From Paraburkholderia largidicola (GTDB lineage: Bacteria; Pseudomonadota; Gammaproteobacteria; Burkholderiales; Burkholderiaceae), in the NCBI RefSeq assembly GCF_013426895.1, contig NZ_AP023174.1, forward strand, positions 1,054,001 to 1,118,000: a DNA stretch of 64,000 nucleotides, written 5' to 3'. The notes under the pieces are model-generated. The model was not told where the DNA came from. It saw nothing but the letters and a program-made list of their open reading frames with translations, and searched no databases. Position numbers and translations under genes: made by a program. This document shows, in pieces, positions 21,612 through 33,473 of the stretch (position 1 is its first letter; each line of letters opens with the position of its first letter).

Positions 21612-22163
21612 TTATTTCGACGTCTGATGCATGCGCTTCGCGCTGGTCTGGCGCTTCTTCGCTTTCTTGATGTTGCCACCAGCGGTGACGCGCTCGTTGC
21701 CGCGAACCACCAGTTTCTGCGCTTTGGGCTTGCGCGTCGGATTTTCGGACGGTTTGACGACCTTCACGACGCGCGGCGCGCGGCCCTTGTTTGTCGGCGA
21801 TTCACCAACGGCCTCACGTGCGCTCGGCAGTACGCCGCGCTTCGTCTTTACAGCGGTCTTCGCAGCGGGAGCGCGTTCGGCGGCCACCTTTTCCGGCTTC
21901 CAGATGACGAGCAGCTTGCCGATATGCTGGATCGGCGCCGCATTCAGGCGATCACAGATTTCGTCGTAGATGGCGAGGCGCTCTTCGCGTTCGTCGCCGA
22001 ACACGCGGATCTTGATCAGCTGGTGCGCTTTCAGATGGACCTTGACTTCCGCCAGCACGGAATCGGTCAGCCCGTCGGCGCCGATGATCACGACCGGCTT
22101 GAGCGCGTGAGCCTGGGAGCGCAGTTCGGCGCGTTGTTCGGAAGAAACTTTGAGGGCGGGCAT
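21612..22163 (-). CDS. yhbY: YhbY-type CRM-domain RNA-binding protein
   Basis: A 183-residue protein. The first ~95 residues are a CRS1-YhbY domain (LSS-type opening KVSSEQRAELRSQAHAL, then VVIIGADGLTDSV and the GLTD-like loop) associated with pre-50S ribosomal subunits in E. coli. The remaining half is a basic, low-complexity tail rich in Lys, Arg and Ala, an extension common in Burkholderiales and absent from the E. coli protein. It is divergent from rlmE, as in the conserved greA-yhbY-rlmE-ftsH neighbourhood. Confidence 0.92.
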   Translation of the reverse strand: MPALKVSSEQRAELRSQAHALKPVVIIGADGLTDSVLAEVKVHLKAHQLIKIRVFGDEREERLAIYDEICDRLNAAPIQHIGKLLVIWKPEKVAAERAPAAKTAVKTKRGVLPSAREAVGESPTNKGRAPRVVKVVKPSENPTRKPKAQKLVVRGNERVTAGGNIKKAKKRQTSAKRMHQTSK

Positions 22164-22456
22164 GAGAAGTAGAAGACTCGACTAAAATGGCGACGCCCGC
22201 GAGCAGGGATCGGTGGTCCGGCAAACCGGCGATCCGGCGGAACAGCAGGCGGTACGCGAAAAATCAGGAAACTGCGGCCAGGAAACTGCGGGCGATGAAT
22301 CCGGGGCGAGGCCGGCGCCAGAGAGTGACGGCAGCGGCAGCGCGGACTACAAGCAGAACCACGAGCGCGGCAGACGGCCTTTGGCTGCAGTCGCGCGAAT
22401 TAAACGCGTATTATCCGCTAAAAGCGCGGCATTACGTAGCAAGAGTTCAACGTTTA

Positions 22457-23119
22457 ATGGCAAAAAACAAGTTCAACACGTCGTGGCTGCACGACCACAT
22501 CAACGATCCGTACGTGAAAATGGCGCAGCGGGAGGGCTATCGCGCCCGCGCAGCCTACAAGCTGAAGGAAATCGACGAGCAGGACAAGCTGATCCGCCCG
22601 GGTCAGGTGATCGTCGATCTGGGCGCCGCGCCCGGCAGCTGGAGTCAGTACGTACGCAACAAGCTCGCGCAGGGCAAACATCGCGACGCGCAGCGGGACG
22701 GCGGGATCGACGGCACGATCATTGCGCTCGATCTGCTGCCGATGGAGCCGATCGCCGACGTTCATTTCATCCAGGGCGACTTCCGTGAGGACAATGTTCT
22801 CGAACAACTGGAAGAAGTCGTCGGAGATCGCGATGTCGATCTTGTAATTTCGGATATGGCGCCCAACCTGTCGGGGGTGGCGGTGGCGGATGCCGCGCGG
22901 ATCGAGCATGTGTGCGACCTCGCGCTGGAGTTTTCGCAGAACCACCTCAAACCCGATGGTGCCCTTTTAGTCAAATGCTTTCACGGCAGCGGTTACAGCC
23001 AGATTGTCGAAAAGTTCAAGCATCAGTTTAAGACGGTGGCCGCTCGGAAACCGAAGGCGTCCCGGGACAAATCCTCCGAGACGTTCATTCTGGGTAGGCA
23101 TCTGAAGCGACCCCGTTAA
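22457..23119 (+). CDS. rlmE: 23S rRNA 2'-O-methyltransferase (FtsJ/RrmJ)
   Basis: A 220-residue enzyme that methylates the ribose of U2552 in the 50S A-loop. The catalytic tetrad is visible as K35 (AAYKLKEID), D in VISDMAPN, K in LLVKCFHG and E in SSETFILG, with the SAM motif [16 protein letters not shown] 22457 gives the family start MAKNKFN; the frame extends 90 codons upstream without conserved features. It carries a short insertion after [10 protein letters not shown] relative to E. coli. ftsH follows, 187 bases downstream. Confidence 0.96.
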   Translation: MAKNKFNTSWLHDHINDPYVKMAQREGYRARAAYKLKEIDEQDKLIRPGQVIVDLGAAPGSWSQYVRNKLAQGKHRDAQRDGGIDGTIIALDLLPMEPIADVHFIQGDFREDNVLEQLEEVVGDRDVDLVISDMAPNLSGVAVADAARIEHVCDLALEFSQNHLKPDGALLVKCFHGSGYSQIVEKFKHQFKTVAARKPKASRDKSSETFILGRHLKRPR

Positions 23120-23306
23120 AAACGGGTGCAGTGATATGTAAGCCCGCATTTCCGGCACGCCGGAAAATAAGAGCGCTGAGGTTGCGCGGTACGCTATTTA
23201 TGCGGTAGCGAATGCTTATGGCAGGGGTCTTCGGACTGGATTAGAATGCCTGAGTGGTGCCGCAAGGCAAATGTAGGCGCTTGTCTATGAGTGAAGGAGT
23301 GGTGCT

Positions 23307-25196
23307 TTGAACAACAACATGTTTTCGAAAGCAGCAGTGTGGCTGGTGATCGCACTGGTGCTGTTTACGGTGTTCAAGCAGTTCGACAAGCCCCGTGTCC
23401 AGGAAGGCGTTTCCTATTCGCAGTTCATGGACGACGCGAAAAGCGGCAAGGTCAAGAGTGTGATCGTTCAGGGGCGCAACCTCACGGTGACGCCGGCCGA
23501 CGGTCAGAAGTATCAGATCGTGTCGCCGGGCGACATCTGGATGGTCGGCGACCTGATGAAGTATGGCGTGCAGGTCAGCGGCAAGGCAGATGACGAGCCG
23601 AACGCGCTGGTTTCCGCGTTGTATTACCTCGGGCCAACCATCCTGATCATCGGATTCTGGTTCTACATGATGAGACAGATGCAGGGAGGCGGGAAAGGCG
23701 GTGCCTTCTCGTTCGGTAAATCCCGTGCGCGTCTGATCGATGAGAACAACAACGCAATTAATTTCTCGGACGTCGCCGGCTGCGACGAGGCCAAGGAAGA
23801 AGTGTCCGAACTGGTCGACTTCCTGCGCGATCCGCAGAAGTTCCAGAAGCTGGGCGGCCGTATTCCACGCGGCGTGCTGCTGGTCGGCCCGCCAGGAACC
23901 GGTAAGACGCTGCTTGCGCGTGCTATCGCGGGTGAGGCGAAGGTGCCGTTCTTCAGCATCTCGGGTTCGGACTTCGTCGAAATGTTCGTCGGCGTGGGCG
24001 CGGCTCGTGTGCGCGACATGTTCGAGCAGGCCAAGAAGCATGCGCCTTGCATCGTGTTCATCGACGAAATCGATGCGGTCGGCCGTCATCGCGGCGCCGG
24101 CATGGGCGGCGGTAACGACGAACGCGAACAGACGCTGAACCAGATGCTCGTCGAAATGGACGGCTTCGAGGCGAACTCGGGTGTGATCGTGATTGCTGCG
24201 ACGAACCGTTCGGACGTGCTCGACAAGGCGCTGCTGCGTCCGGGCCGTTTCGACCGTCAGGTGTATGTCGGTCTGCCGGATATCCGTGGCCGTGAGCACA
24301 TCATGAAGGTGCACCTGCGCAAGGTGCCGATCGCAAACGACGTCGACGCGGCAGTGATCGCGCGTGGCACGCCGGGCTTCTCGGGCGCCGATCTGGCGAA
24401 CCTCGTGAACGAAGCGGCGTTGTTCGCTGCGCGTCGCGGCAAGCGCATCGTCGAAATGCAGGACTTCGAGGACGCGAAGGACAAGATCTTCATGGGTCCG
24501 GAGCGCAAGTCGGCCGTGATCCGCGAAGACGCGAAGCGCGCGACGGCTTACCACGAGTCGGGCCATGCGGTGATCGCCAAGCTGCTGCCGAAGGCGGACC
24601 CGGTGCACAAGGTCACGATCATCCCGCGCGGCCGTGCGCTGGGTGTGACGTGGCAGTTGCCGGAGCACGACAACGAGACGTATTCGAAGGACTACCTGCT
24701 CGACCGTCTGGCCATTCTGTTCGGCGGCCGCGTGGCGGAAGAGCTGTTCCTGAACCTGATCAGCACGGGCGCATCCGACGACTTCAACAAGGCGACGGCA
24801 ACCGCACGTGCCATGGTGGCGCGCTTCGGCATGACCGACGCGTTGGGGCCGATGGTCTACGTCGACGACGAGAACGATGCGTCGCCGTTCGGCCGTGGCT
24901 TTACGCGTACCATTTCCGAGGCGACGCAGCAGAAGGTCGACGCAGAAATCCGTCGTGTGCTGGACGATCAGTACAACCTCGCCAAGCGTCTGCTCGACGA
25001 GAACCGCGACAAGGTCGAGGCGATGACCGCCGCGCTGATGGAGTGGGAAACGATCGACGCCGATCAGATCAACGACATCATGGCTGGACGTCCGCCGCGC
25101 TCGCCGAAGAGCTCGCCGTCGCCTGGCGATGCATCGGGCGGCAGCAGCCCGGGCACGGAAGTGAAGCCGGGCAGCGCGACCGCGCCGGCTACCTGA
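23307..25196 (+). CDS. ftsH: ATP-dependent zinc metalloprotease FtsH
   Basis: A 629-residue inner-membrane AAA+ protease that degrades LpxC, sigma-32 and damaged membrane proteins. Two spans (about residues 6-24 and 105-125) flank a periplasmic domain. The AAA domain has Walker A GPPGTGKT, Walker B VFIDEID and the second region of homology with [20 protein letters not shown]. The zinc site is HESGH. The start is TTG 23307, with GAAGGAG eight bases upstream; the use of TTG may lower expression. The C-terminal tail is Pro/Ser-rich. Confidence 0.97.
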   Translation: MNNNMFSKAAVWLVIALVLFTVFKQFDKPRVQEGVSYSQFMDDAKSGKVKSVIVQGRNLTVTPADGQKYQIVSPGDIWMVGDLMKYGVQVSGKADDEPNALVSALYYLGPTILIIGFWFYMMRQMQGGGKGGAFSFGKSRARLIDENNNAINFSDVAGCDEAKEEVSELVDFLRDPQKFQKLGGRIPRGVLLVGPPGTGKTLLARAIAGEAKVPFFSISGSDFVEMFVGVGAARVRDMFEQAKKHAPCIVFIDEIDAVGRHRGAGMGGGNDEREQTLNQMLVEMDGFEANSGVIVIAATNRSDVLDKALLRPGRFDRQVYVGLPDIRGREHIMKVHLRKVPIANDVDAAVIARGTPGFSGADLANLVNEAALFAARRGKRIVEMQDFEDAKDKIFMGPERKSAVIREDAKRATAYHESGHAVIAKLLPKADPVHKVTIIPRGRALGVTWQLPEHDNETYSKDYLLDRLAILFGGRVAEELFLNLISTGASDDFNKATATARAMVARFGMTDALGPMVYVDDENDASPFGRGFTRTISEATQQKVDAEIRRVLDDQYNLAKRLLDENRDKVEAMTAALMEWETIDADQINDIMAGRPPRSPKSSPSPGDASGGSSPGTEVKPGSATAPAT

Positions 25197-25216
25197 TGAT
25201 CGGTTAAAGGTGTTTT

Positions 25217-25250
25217 ACGGGCCGGTGTGTTTTCACACCGGCCCGTTTTC
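25217..25250 (+). terminator. Intrinsic terminator after ftsH
   Basis: A perfect 13-bp stem (ACGGGCCGGTGTG and its complement) with a TTTT loop is followed by a T tract (25246-25249). It separates ftsH from folP. Confidence 0.9.
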
Positions 25251-25331
25251 ATTTCTAATGCTGCTCGGATCGCGATACGGTCGTTTCGCGGTCGTTCTTA
25301 ACCCTTCGCCTACGTAGTACGCTCCTGTCTC

Positions 25332-26216
25332 GTGTCAAACGCCCAATCCCCGCTTCATCCCATTCCCGAGCCGATGCAATGCGGCCGGTTCGTCTTTACG
25401 TTCGAACGCCCGCTTGTGATGGGCATTCTGAACGTCACACCCGATTCGTTTTCCGATGGCGGCCTGTACGCAGAGCCCAGCAAGGCGCGGCTGCAGGCGG
25501 AGCTGATGCTGGCCGACGGTGCCGACATCATCGACATTGGCGGCGAGTCGACGCGGCCTGGCGCGCCGCCCGTACCACTCGAAGACGAACTGGATCGCGT
25601 GATCCCCCTCGTCAAGGAACTGAGCGACGCAGGGATTCCCGTATCCGTCGACACGTACAAACCTGAAGTTATGCGCCATGCGCTAGCGGCGGGCGCTGAT
25701 CTGATTAATGATATCTGGGGCTTCAGGATGCCCGGCGCGATCGACGCCGTGAAGGACAGCCAGTGTGGTCTGTGCGTGATGCATATGCTGGGCGAACCGC
25801 AGACGATGCAGGTCGGCGAACCCGCCTACGCGGACGTCGTCGCTGAGATCCGCGCCTTCCTCGACGAACGTGTCAATACGATGATCCGTGCAGGTGTTGC
25901 AAAAAATCGTATCAGCGTCGATCCAGGATTCGGATTTGGCAAGACGGTCGAGCATAATTACGCGCTGCTTGCTCACTTGCCTGAGACCGCGCCGATCGTC
26001 GGCACGCCGCTGCCCATTCTGGCGGGCATGTCGCGCAAGTCGATGCTGGGTGCTGTCGTGAACCGGCCCGCGCGGAAACGCGTAGCGGCGAGTGTCGCGG
26101 CGGCGGTGTGCGCGGCTGAACGGGGGGCGGCAATCATCCGCGTGCATGACGTCGAGCAGACAGTGGATGCACTAAAAGTATGGGCGGCGACGCGCGACGC
26201 AGCGCGGCGCGCCTGA
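25332..26216 (+). CDS. folP: Dihydropteroate synthase
   Basis: A 294-residue enzyme joining p-aminobenzoate to the pterin pyrophosphate in folate synthesis; target of sulfonamides. The DHPS signatures are clear: [26 protein letters not shown] and [13 protein letters not shown], ending [15 protein letters not shown]. The start is GTG 25332 at the limit of the frame; ATG 25374 (MQCGRFVF) would leave a shorter but complete domain. glmM follows after 28 bases, as in many bacteria. Confidence 0.96.
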   Translation: MSNAQSPLHPIPEPMQCGRFVFTFERPLVMGILNVTPDSFSDGGLYAEPSKARLQAELMLADGADIIDIGGESTRPGAPPVPLEDELDRVIPLVKELSDAGIPVSVDTYKPEVMRHALAAGADLINDIWGFRMPGAIDAVKDSQCGLCVMHMLGEPQTMQVGEPAYADVVAEIRAFLDERVNTMIRAGVAKNRISVDPGFGFGKTVEHNYALLAHLPETAPIVGTPLPILAGMSRKSMLGAVVNRPARKRVAASVAAAVCAAERGAAIIRVHDVEQTVDALKVWAATRDAARRA

Positions 26217-26244
26217 TCTCCACGCTTGGGAGGAAAATTCCAAT

Positions 26245-27603
<1,359 letters not shown>

Positions 27604-27627
27604 TTCGCGACGCTAGCGTTCCGGATA

Positions 27628-27655
27628 AAAGGGCGGCCGCATGCCGCCCTTTTTT
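27628..27655 (+). terminator. Intrinsic terminator after glmM
   Basis: AGGGCGGC pairs with GCCGCCCT around a CGCAT loop, followed by a run of T residues and preceded by an A-run. It closes the folP-glmM unit. Confidence 0.9.
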
Positions 27656-27795
27656 ATGCTCAGTTGACTCCCGCTCGCGCCACGAACGCCCAATCGAACG
27701 TCGGCATCCGCAAACGTTCGCGACGGCTAATCACGAGCATAAAACCGCCGATTCAAAGCGCATCTGCTACGCCCGTAGAAACCCTGACATAGAGC

Positions 27796-27870
27796 CTTTC
27801 ACGGCCGTAATAGAACTGTCACGGGAAGTTCACGATTAGTCACATGACTGTCACAATGGGCCACTATTCT
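27796..27870 (+). promoter_or_regulatory. PhoB boxes and promoter of pstS
   Basis: Half-sites related to CTGTCAY occur at 27816 (CTGTCAC), 27827 (AGTTCAC), 27837 (TAGTCAC) and 27848 (CTGTCAC), spaced 11, 10 and 11 bases. A weaker CTTTCAC lies at 27796. A -10-like TATTCT (27865-27870) starts 10 bases after the last half-site, the layout expected where PhoB replaces a -35 element. Confidence 0.8.
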
Positions 27871-27910
27871 TCGCGGTGTCGTTGCACACGCTCATAACCA
27901 CGGAGAAAAC

Positions 27911-28942
27911 ATGAAACTGATGCAAACCGCGTTCGCTGGCATGGCTGGCGCTCTCTTCGCGATCGCAGCGCAAGCCGCCGATATCACTGGCGCGGGCAGC
28001 ACCTTTGCAGCACCGATCTACACGAAGTGGGCAGATGCTTACCAGAAGACGGGCGGCGGCAAGGTCAACTATCAGGGCATCGGCTCGTCGGGCGGGGTCA
28101 AGCAGATCGTCGCGAAGACGGTTGACTTCGCAGGCTCGGACGCTCCGCTGAAGGACGACGAACTCGCGAAGGAAGGCCTGTTCCAGTTCCCGACGGTGGT
28201 CGGCGGCGTGGTGCCCGTGATCAACGTGCCGGGCGTGAAGGCTGGCGAAATCACGCTGTCGGGTGAAGTGCTCGGCGACATCTACCTGGGCAAGGTCAAG
28301 AAGTGGAATGACCCGGAAATCGCAGCCCTGAACCCGAAGGTCAAGCTGCCGGATACCGACATCGCCGTGGTCCGCCGCGCTGACGGTTCGGGCACGAGCT
28401 TCATCTGGACGAACTACCTGTCGAAGGTCAACCCCGAGTGGAAGTCGAAGATCGGCGAAGGCTCGACGGTCAACTGGCCGACGGGCACGGGCGGCAAGGG
28501 CAACGATGGTGTCGCAGCATTCGTGCAGCGTCTGCCGGGCGCAATCGGCTATGTCGAGTGGGCGTACGCGAAGCAAAACCACATGACTTACGTCGATCTG
28601 AAGAACTCGGCAGGCACGGTGGTCGAGCCGAAGACGGAAACGTTCAAGGCAGCGGCAGCCGGCGCTGACTGGTCGAAGTCGTTCTACCAGATCCTGACGA
28701 ACGAGCCGGGCAAGAACGCATGGCCGATCGTCGGCGCGACGTTCGTGCTGCTGCACACGACGCAGGAAAAGGGTCCGCAAGGCGCGGAAACGCTGAAGTT
28801 CTTCGACTGGGCGTTCAAGAACGGCAGCCAGGCTGCGAACGATCTGGACTACATCACGCTGCCGGAATCGGTCGTGTCGGAAATCAAGACGCAGTGGAAG
28901 GCAAAGGTCAAGGACGCATCGGGCAAGGCACTCGCCGAGTAA
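27911..28942 (+). CDS. pstS: Periplasmic phosphate-binding protein
   Basis: A 343-residue substrate-binding protein for the high-affinity phosphate transporter. The signal peptide is residues 1-22, with likely cleavage after IAAQAA. Phosphate-contacting loops are [11 protein letters not shown] and [11 protein letters not shown] near the N-terminus and [15 protein letters not shown] in the second lobe. Shine-Dalgarno GGAG lies at 27902-27905. It heads the pst-pho genes directly behind clear Pho boxes. A hairpin follows it, probably raising its level over pstC. Confidence 0.97.
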   Translation: MKLMQTAFAGMAGALFAIAAQAADITGAGSTFAAPIYTKWADAYQKTGGGKVNYQGIGSSGGVKQIVAKTVDFAGSDAPLKDDELAKEGLFQFPTVVGGVVPVINVPGVKAGEITLSGEVLGDIYLGKVKKWNDPEIAALNPKVKLPDTDIAVVRRADGSGTSFIWTNYLSKVNPEWKSKIGEGSTVNWPTGTGGKGNDGVAAFVQRLPGAIGYVEWAYAKQNHMTYVDLKNSAGTVVEPKTETFKAAAAGADWSKSFYQILTNEPGKNAWPIVGATFVLLHTTQEKGPQGAETLKFFDWAFKNGSQAANDLDYITLPESVVSEIKTQWKAKVKDASGKALAE

Positions 28943-28971
28943 TCCTCGACTTGCAGCAACAGCAGCAAGCA

Positions 28972-29003
28972 CCGCGCGCATGATATCTGGATGATGCGCG
29001 CGG
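28972..29003 (+). promoter_or_regulatory. Hairpin between pstS and pstC
   Basis: CCGCGCGCAT (28972-28981) pairs with ATGCGCGCGG (28994-29003) over a 12-base loop. No T-run follows. Stems in this place often protect the abundant binding-protein mRNA from 3' decay. Confidence 0.5.
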
Positions 29004-29095
29004 CCGGCCGCCCGGCTTCGATGGAGCCCGGCGGCCATCGTTCTGGCCGTCTGGCATACGCCAAACGGCAACCGGAAACAGGTTTATCAGCTCCC

Positions 29096-30094
29096 ATGTC
29101 CGACCTCCCTCTCACTTCTGACGCGGCCCGGTCGACTCCGCCCGGTAGCACGACGCAGAAAGCGCCCAGCCGCGCGGGCGACGTCATTTTCGGCGGCATT
29201 GCCCGGCTTTCCGCCATCGTTACGCTACTGCTGCTCGGCGGCATTATCGTGTCGCTGGTCGTCGCTTCGTTGCCGACGATCCAGAAATTCGGCTTCGCCT
29301 TCCTGTGGACGGCCGACTGGGATCCACCTTCCGAACAGTTCGGCGCGCTGGTGCCCATCTACGGCACGATTGCGACGTCGATCATTGCACTCATCATCGC
29401 GGTGCCTGTGAGCTTCGGCATCGCGCTCTTCCTGACCGAACTGTCGCCCGCCTGGCTGCGCCGGCCGCTCGGCATCGCGATTGAACTGCTCGCCGCGATT
29501 CCGTCGATCGTCTACGGCATGTGGGGCCTGCTCGTGTTCGCGCCGATCTTCGCGCAGTATTTCGAAAAGCCGCTTGGCCAGCTGCTCGGCGGCCTGCCCA
29601 TCGTCGGCGCGCTGTTCAAGGGCGCGCCCATCGGCATCGGCATTCTGTGCGCAGGCGTGATTCTCGCGATCATGATCATTCCGTACATCGCGTCCGTGAT
29701 GCGCGACGTGTTCGAAGTCACGCCCGTGCTGCTGAAGGAATCGGCGTACGGCATCGGCTGCACGACGTGGGAAGTGATGTGGAAGATCGTGCTTCCGTTC
29801 ACGAAGACGGGTGTGATCGGCGGCGTGATGCTCGGCCTTGGCCGCGCGCTCGGCGAGACGATGGCCGTCACGTTCGTGATCGGCAATACGAACCTGCTCG
29901 ACAATGTGTCGCTGTTCTCGCCGGGTAACAGCATCACGTCGGCGCTCGCGAACGAGTTCGCGGAAGCGGCGCCCGGCCTGCATACGGCCGCCTTGATGGA
30001 ACTCGGTTTGATCCTGTTTGTGATTACCTTCATCGTGCTGGCGATTTCGAAGATCATGCTGCTTCGCCTCGAGAAAGCGGAGGGCGCGAAATGA
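29096..30094 (+). CDS. pstC: Phosphate ABC transporter permease PstC
   Basis: A 332-residue inner-membrane permease with about six spans, forming the phosphate channel with PstA. The binding-protein-dependent transport (EAA) loop is visible as [22 protein letters not shown] and the [12 protein letters not shown] segment follows. The start is taken as ATG 29096 ([13 protein letters not shown]); 35 extra upstream codons are open but GC-rich and unconserved. Its stop overlaps pstA by four bases. Confidence 0.95.
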   Translation: MSDLPLTSDAARSTPPGSTTQKAPSRAGDVIFGGIARLSAIVTLLLLGGIIVSLVVASLPTIQKFGFAFLWTADWDPPSEQFGALVPIYGTIATSIIALIIAVPVSFGIALFLTELSPAWLRRPLGIAIELLAAIPSIVYGMWGLLVFAPIFAQYFEKPLGQLLGGLPIVGALFKGAPIGIGILCAGVILAIMIIPYIASVMRDVFEVTPVLLKESAYGIGCTTWEVMWKIVLPFTKTGVIGGVMLGLGRALGETMAVTFVIGNTNLLDNVSLFSPGNSITSALANEFAEAAPGLHTAALMELGLILFVITFIVLAISKIMLLRLEKAEGAK

Positions 30095-30987
30095 GCCAGT
30101 CCTCGTTGAACATGCCGGGCAGCACCGATGCCGCAGCGCTCGAAGCGATGCGCACCAGGCTGCAAAAGCGCCGCAAGGTCACCAATGCGATCGCGCTGAC
30201 GATGTCGCTCGCCGCGATGGCGTTCGGTCTCCTCTGGCTGGTGTGGATTCTCTACACGACGCTGCGTCTGGGCATCGGCGGCCTGTCCGTCGAACTCTTC
30301 ACGCAGTCGACGCCGCCGCCGAACACGGACGGCGGCGGTCTGGCGAACGCGATCGTCGGCAGCCTGATGCTGGTGGTGATCGCCACGTTTGTCGGCACGC
30401 CCATCGGCATCATGGCGGGCGTGTATCTCGCCGAGTACGGCCAGAAGGGCTGGCTGGCGAGCATCACGCGCTTCATCAACGACATCCTGCTGTCGGCGCC
30501 GTCGATCGTCGTCGGTCTGTTCGTGTATGCGCTGGTCGTCGCGAAGATGGGCCACTTCAGCGGCTGGGCGGGTGTCATCTCGCTGGCGCTGCTGCAGATT
30601 CCCATCGTGATCCGCACCACGGAAAACATGCTGAAGCTCGTGCCGAACGCGCTGCGCGAAGCGGCATTTGCACTCGGCACGCCGAAGTGGAAGATGGTGC
30701 TGTCGATTACGTTGAAGGCGTCGGTGGCGGGCATCGTGACGGGCGTGTTGCTGGCCATCGCGCGCATCGCTGGCGAAACGGCGCCGCTGCTCTTCACGGC
30801 GCTGTCCAATCAATTCTTCACGCTGGACATGAATCAACCGGTTGCGAACCTGCCGGTCACGATCTTCAAGTTCGCGATGAGCCCGTTTGCGCAGTGGCAA
30901 TCGCTCGCGTGGGCTGGCGTCTTCCTGATCACGCTCGGAGTGTTGGGACTCAACATCCTCGCGCGTACGATCTTCTCGAAAAAGTAA
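30091..30987 (+). CDS. pstA: Phosphate ABC transporter permease PstA
   Basis: A 298-residue permease partner of PstC with six spans. The EAA loop reads [21 protein letters not shown] and is followed by [16 protein letters not shown], both typical of PstA. ATG 30091 overlaps the pstC TGA (ATGA), so the two subunits are made in a fixed ratio. pstB begins 15 bases after its stop. Confidence 0.96.
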   Translation: MSQSSLNMPGSTDAAALEAMRTRLQKRRKVTNAIALTMSLAAMAFGLLWLVWILYTTLRLGIGGLSVELFTQSTPPPNTDGGGLANAIVGSLMLVVIATFVGTPIGIMAGVYLAEYGQKGWLASITRFINDILLSAPSIVVGLFVYALVVAKMGHFSGWAGVISLALLQIPIVIRTTENMLKLVPNALREAAFALGTPKWKMVLSITLKASVAGIVTGVLLAIARIAGETAPLLFTALSNQFFTLDMNQPVANLPVTIFKFAMSPFAQWQSLAWAGVFLITLGVLGLNILARTIFSKK

Positions 30988-31002
30988 GGGCGGAGCGATC
31001 CG

Positions 31003-31851
31003 ATGAACATGGCAGAAAGTCACCTGAATCCCGTCGAACGCCCGGCGGCACCCGCCGGTTTCGACCCGGCGCAGAGCGGTCAAGCGGCAGCGCCCTCGCG
31101 CCCGAAGATCGAAGTCAACAACCTGAACTTCTTCTACAACAAGTACCACGCGCTTAAGAACATCAATCTGCAGATTCCCGAAGGCAAGGTGACTGCGTTC
31201 ATCGGTCCGTCGGGTTGCGGCAAGTCGACGTTGCTGCGCACGTTCAACAAGATGTACGCGCTTTACCCCGAGCAGCGCGCCGAAGGCGAGATCCTGATGG
31301 ACGGCGAAAACCTGCTCACGACGAAGCGCGACATCTCGTTGCTGCGTGCGCGCATCGGCATGGTGTTCCAGAAGCCGACGCCGTTCCCGATGTCGATCTA
31401 CGACAACATCGCGTTTGGCGTGAAGATGTTCGAAACGCTGTCGCGCTCGGAGATGGACGACCGCGTCGAGTGGGCGCTGACCAAGGCGGCGCTGTGGAAC
31501 GAAGTGAAGGACAAGTTGGGCCAGAGCGGCTACGGCCTGTCGGGCGGCCAGCAGCAGCGTCTGTGTATCGCGCGCGGCATTGCGATCCGTCCGGAAGTGC
31601 TGCTGCTCGACGAACCGTGCTCGGCGCTCGACCCGATCTCGACGGGGCGCATCGAAGAGCTGATCGCCGAACTGAAGAGCGACTATACGGTGGTGATCGT
31701 CACGCACAACATGCAGCAGGCGGCGCGTTGTTCGGACTACACTGCGTATATGTACCTGGGTGAGCTGATCGAATTCGGCGACACCGAGAAGATCTTCATC
31801 AAGCCGGTTCGCAAGGAAACGGAAGACTACATCACGGGCCGTTTCGGCTAA
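31003..31851 (+). CDS. pstB: Phosphate ABC transporter ATPase PstB
   Basis: A 282-residue ATPase driving phosphate import. Walker A is GPSGCGKST, signature [14 protein letters not shown], Walker [14 protein letters not shown] and the switch histidine in [10 protein letters not shown]. An N-terminal extension of ~35 residues precedes the conserved core at [12 protein letters not shown]. The start ATG 31003 follows a GGCGGAG; ATG 31009 is the alternative. PstB, with PhoU, also passes the phosphate signal to PhoR. Confidence 0.97.
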   Translation: MNMAESHLNPVERPAAPAGFDPAQSGQAAAPSRPKIEVNNLNFFYNKYHALKNINLQIPEGKVTAFIGPSGCGKSTLLRTFNKMYALYPEQRAEGEILMDGENLLTTKRDISLLRARIGMVFQKPTPFPMSIYDNIAFGVKMFETLSRSEMDDRVEWALTKAALWNEVKDKLGQSGYGLSGGQQQRLCIARGIAIRPEVLLLDEPCSALDPISTGRIEELIAELKSDYTVVIVTHNMQQAARCSDYTAYMYLGELIEFGDTEKIFIKPVRKETEDYITGRFG

Positions 31852-31882
31852 GCGCTGAGCGCACGAGCTTAGGGAGTACGAC

Positions 31883-32587
31883 ATGACCGACAAACACCTG
31901 TCCAGCCAGTTCGACGCCGATCTGAACGCCGTGTCTTCGAAGGTGCTCGAAATGGGCGGCCTGGTCGAGGCGCAGATCGTTGCGGCGATGAACGCGCTGA
32001 ACGAATTCGACATCGGTATCGCCGATCAGGTGATCGCCGCCGAAGACCGCCTGAACCAGATGGAAGTCGAGATCGACGAAGAGTGCAGCAACATCATTGC
32101 GCGACGTCAGCCGACGGCGCGTGACCTGCGCCTCGTGATGGCGATCTCGAAGACCATCACGAACCTCGAACGCGCTGGCGACGAGGCCGAGAAGATCGCG
32201 AAGCGCACCAAGCGCCTGTCGGAAGACGGCGCGTCGCGCACGATCAACATCGCCGAGATCAAGCTGTCGGGCGATATGGCCGTGAGCATCCTGCGCCGCG
32301 CGCTCGATGCGTTCGCGCGCCTCGACACCGTGGCCGCCGCGCAGATCGTGCGCGACGACAAGGCGATCGACGAGGAATTCCGCGCGTTCGTGCGCAAGCT
32401 GATTTCGTACATGACGGAAGATCCGCGTTTGATCTCCGTGGGGCTGGACTTCCTGTTCATCGCGAAGGCGATCGAGCGGATCGGCGACCACTCGAAGAAC
32501 ATCGCCGAGTTCATCATCTACGTGGTGAAGGGCACGGACGTGCGCCATATGGGCCGCGACGCGCTCGAACGCGAGGCGCTCAGCTGA
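31883..32587 (+). CDS. phoU: Phosphate-signalling protein PhoU
   Basis: A 234-residue all-helical protein made of two PhoU three-helix repeats. It binds PstB and PhoR and represses the Pho response when phosphate is plentiful. Conserved stretches are MGGLVEAQIVAAMNAL, the repeat core ERAGDEAEKIAKR and, in the second repeat, IERIGDHSKNIAEF. Its Shine-Dalgarno sequence is AGGGAG. It lies 31 bases after pstB, and a strong hairpin separates it from phoB. Confidence 0.97.
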   Translation: MTDKHLSSQFDADLNAVSSKVLEMGGLVEAQIVAAMNALNEFDIGIADQVIAAEDRLNQMEVEIDEECSNIIARRQPTARDLRLVMAISKTITNLERAGDEAEKIAKRTKRLSEDGASRTINIAEIKLSGDMAVSILRRALDAFARLDTVAAAQIVRDDKAIDEEFRAFVRKLISYMTEDPRLISVGLDFLFIAKAIERIGDHSKNIAEFIIYVVKGTDVRHMGRDALEREALS

Positions 32588-32600
32588 TGCTGAGCTGATT

Positions 32601-32628
32601 CGTGAGCGGATGTGTCTATCCGCTCACG
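32601..32628 (+). promoter_or_regulatory. Hairpin between phoU and phoB
   Basis: CGTGAGCGGAT (32601-32611) pairs perfectly with ATCCGCTCACG (32618-32628) over a six-base loop. A short T-run (CGTTTTC) follows 6-10 bases later, so it is terminator-like but probably leaky. Confidence 0.55.
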
Positions 32629-32668
32629 CAAACCGTTTTCATCGCATACCGTTTATCAAGAGGCGCCA

Positions 32669-33370
32669 ATGCCCAGCAGTATTCTCGTTATCGAAGATGA
32701 ACCCGCAATTTCCGAGCTGATCTCGGTCAACTTGCAACACGCGGGCCATTGTCCGATTCGTGCGTACAACGCCGAACAGGCGCAGAACCTGATCAGCGAT
32801 GTGCTTCCCGATCTCGTGCTGCTCGACTGGATGCTGCCGGGCAAATCGGGTATTGCGTTCGCGCGCGACCTGCGCAACAACGAGCGCACCAAGCATATTC
32901 CCATCATCATGCTGACGGCGCGCGGCGACGAGCAGGACAAGGTGCTTGGCCTCGAAATCGGCGCCGACGACTACGTGACGAAGCCGTTTTCGCCGAAGGA
33001 ACTGATGGCGCGCATCAAGGCGGTACTGCGCCGCCGCGCACCGCAGTTGACGGAAGACGTCGTTGCGATCAACGGGCTGAAGCTCGACCCGGCCACGCAC
33101 CGTGTCGCGGCGCATGCGGAAGGCAATGAGATCAAGCTCGATCTCGGTCCGACGGAATTCCGTCTGCTGCACTTCTTCATGACGCACCCGGAGCGCGTGC
33201 ATAGCCGCACGCAACTGCTCGATCAGGTGTGGGGCGACCATGTGTTCGTCGAAGAGCGCACGGTCGACGTGCACATCAAGCGTCTGCGCGCGGCGCTCAA
33301 GCCGGCGGGCTGCGATGCGATGATCGAGACGGTGCGTGGCAGCGGGTATCGCCTGGCCAAGAGCGCATAA
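32669..33370 (+). CDS. phoB: Phosphate regulon response regulator PhoB
   Basis: A 233-residue OmpR-family regulator. The receiver domain has the acidic pair at E9/D10, the phospho-acceptor D53 in LLDWMLPGKSG and the lysine in VTKPFSPKEL. The winged-helix DNA-binding domain includes RVHSRTQLLDQVWG and RTVDVHIKRLR. When phosphorylated by PhoR it binds Pho boxes such as those before pstS. ATG 32669 gives the family start MPSSILVIEDEP. A second hairpin separates it from phoR. Confidence 0.97.
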   Translation: MPSSILVIEDEPAISELISVNLQHAGHCPIRAYNAEQAQNLISDVLPDLVLLDWMLPGKSGIAFARDLRNNERTKHIPIIMLTARGDEQDKVLGLEIGADDYVTKPFSPKELMARIKAVLRRRAPQLTEDVVAINGLKLDPATHRVAAHAEGNEIKLDLGPTEFRLLHFFMTHPERVHSRTQLLDQVWGDHVFVEERTVDVHIKRLRAALKPAGCDAMIETVRGSGYRLAKSA

Positions 33371-33393
33371 GGTAAACTGATTGGAAAAACACG

Positions 33394-33426
33394 AAGCGCG
33401 CTGCGGCATCTCAACGCAGCGCGCTT
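33394..33426 (+). promoter_or_regulatory. Hairpin between phoB and phoR
   Basis: AAGCGCGCTGCG (33394-33405) pairs perfectly with CGCAGCGCGCTT (33415-33426) across a nine-base loop, preceded by an A-run and followed by TGTTGT. It resembles a partial terminator that would reduce phoR relative to phoB. Confidence 0.6.
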
Positions 33427-33473
33427 TGTTGTCTCTGTAGTCTTCAGATCGGTCTTCTAGGTTGCAGGAACAC

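Noticed and set aside
25251..25331. Riboswitch before folP
   Set aside because: The gap is short after the ftsH terminator and shows no recognisable aptamer structure.
29512..32013. 833-codon minus-strand frame opposite pstC-pstA-pstB
   Set aside because: Antisense shadow of strongly supported pst genes; low-complexity Arg/His/Gln content.
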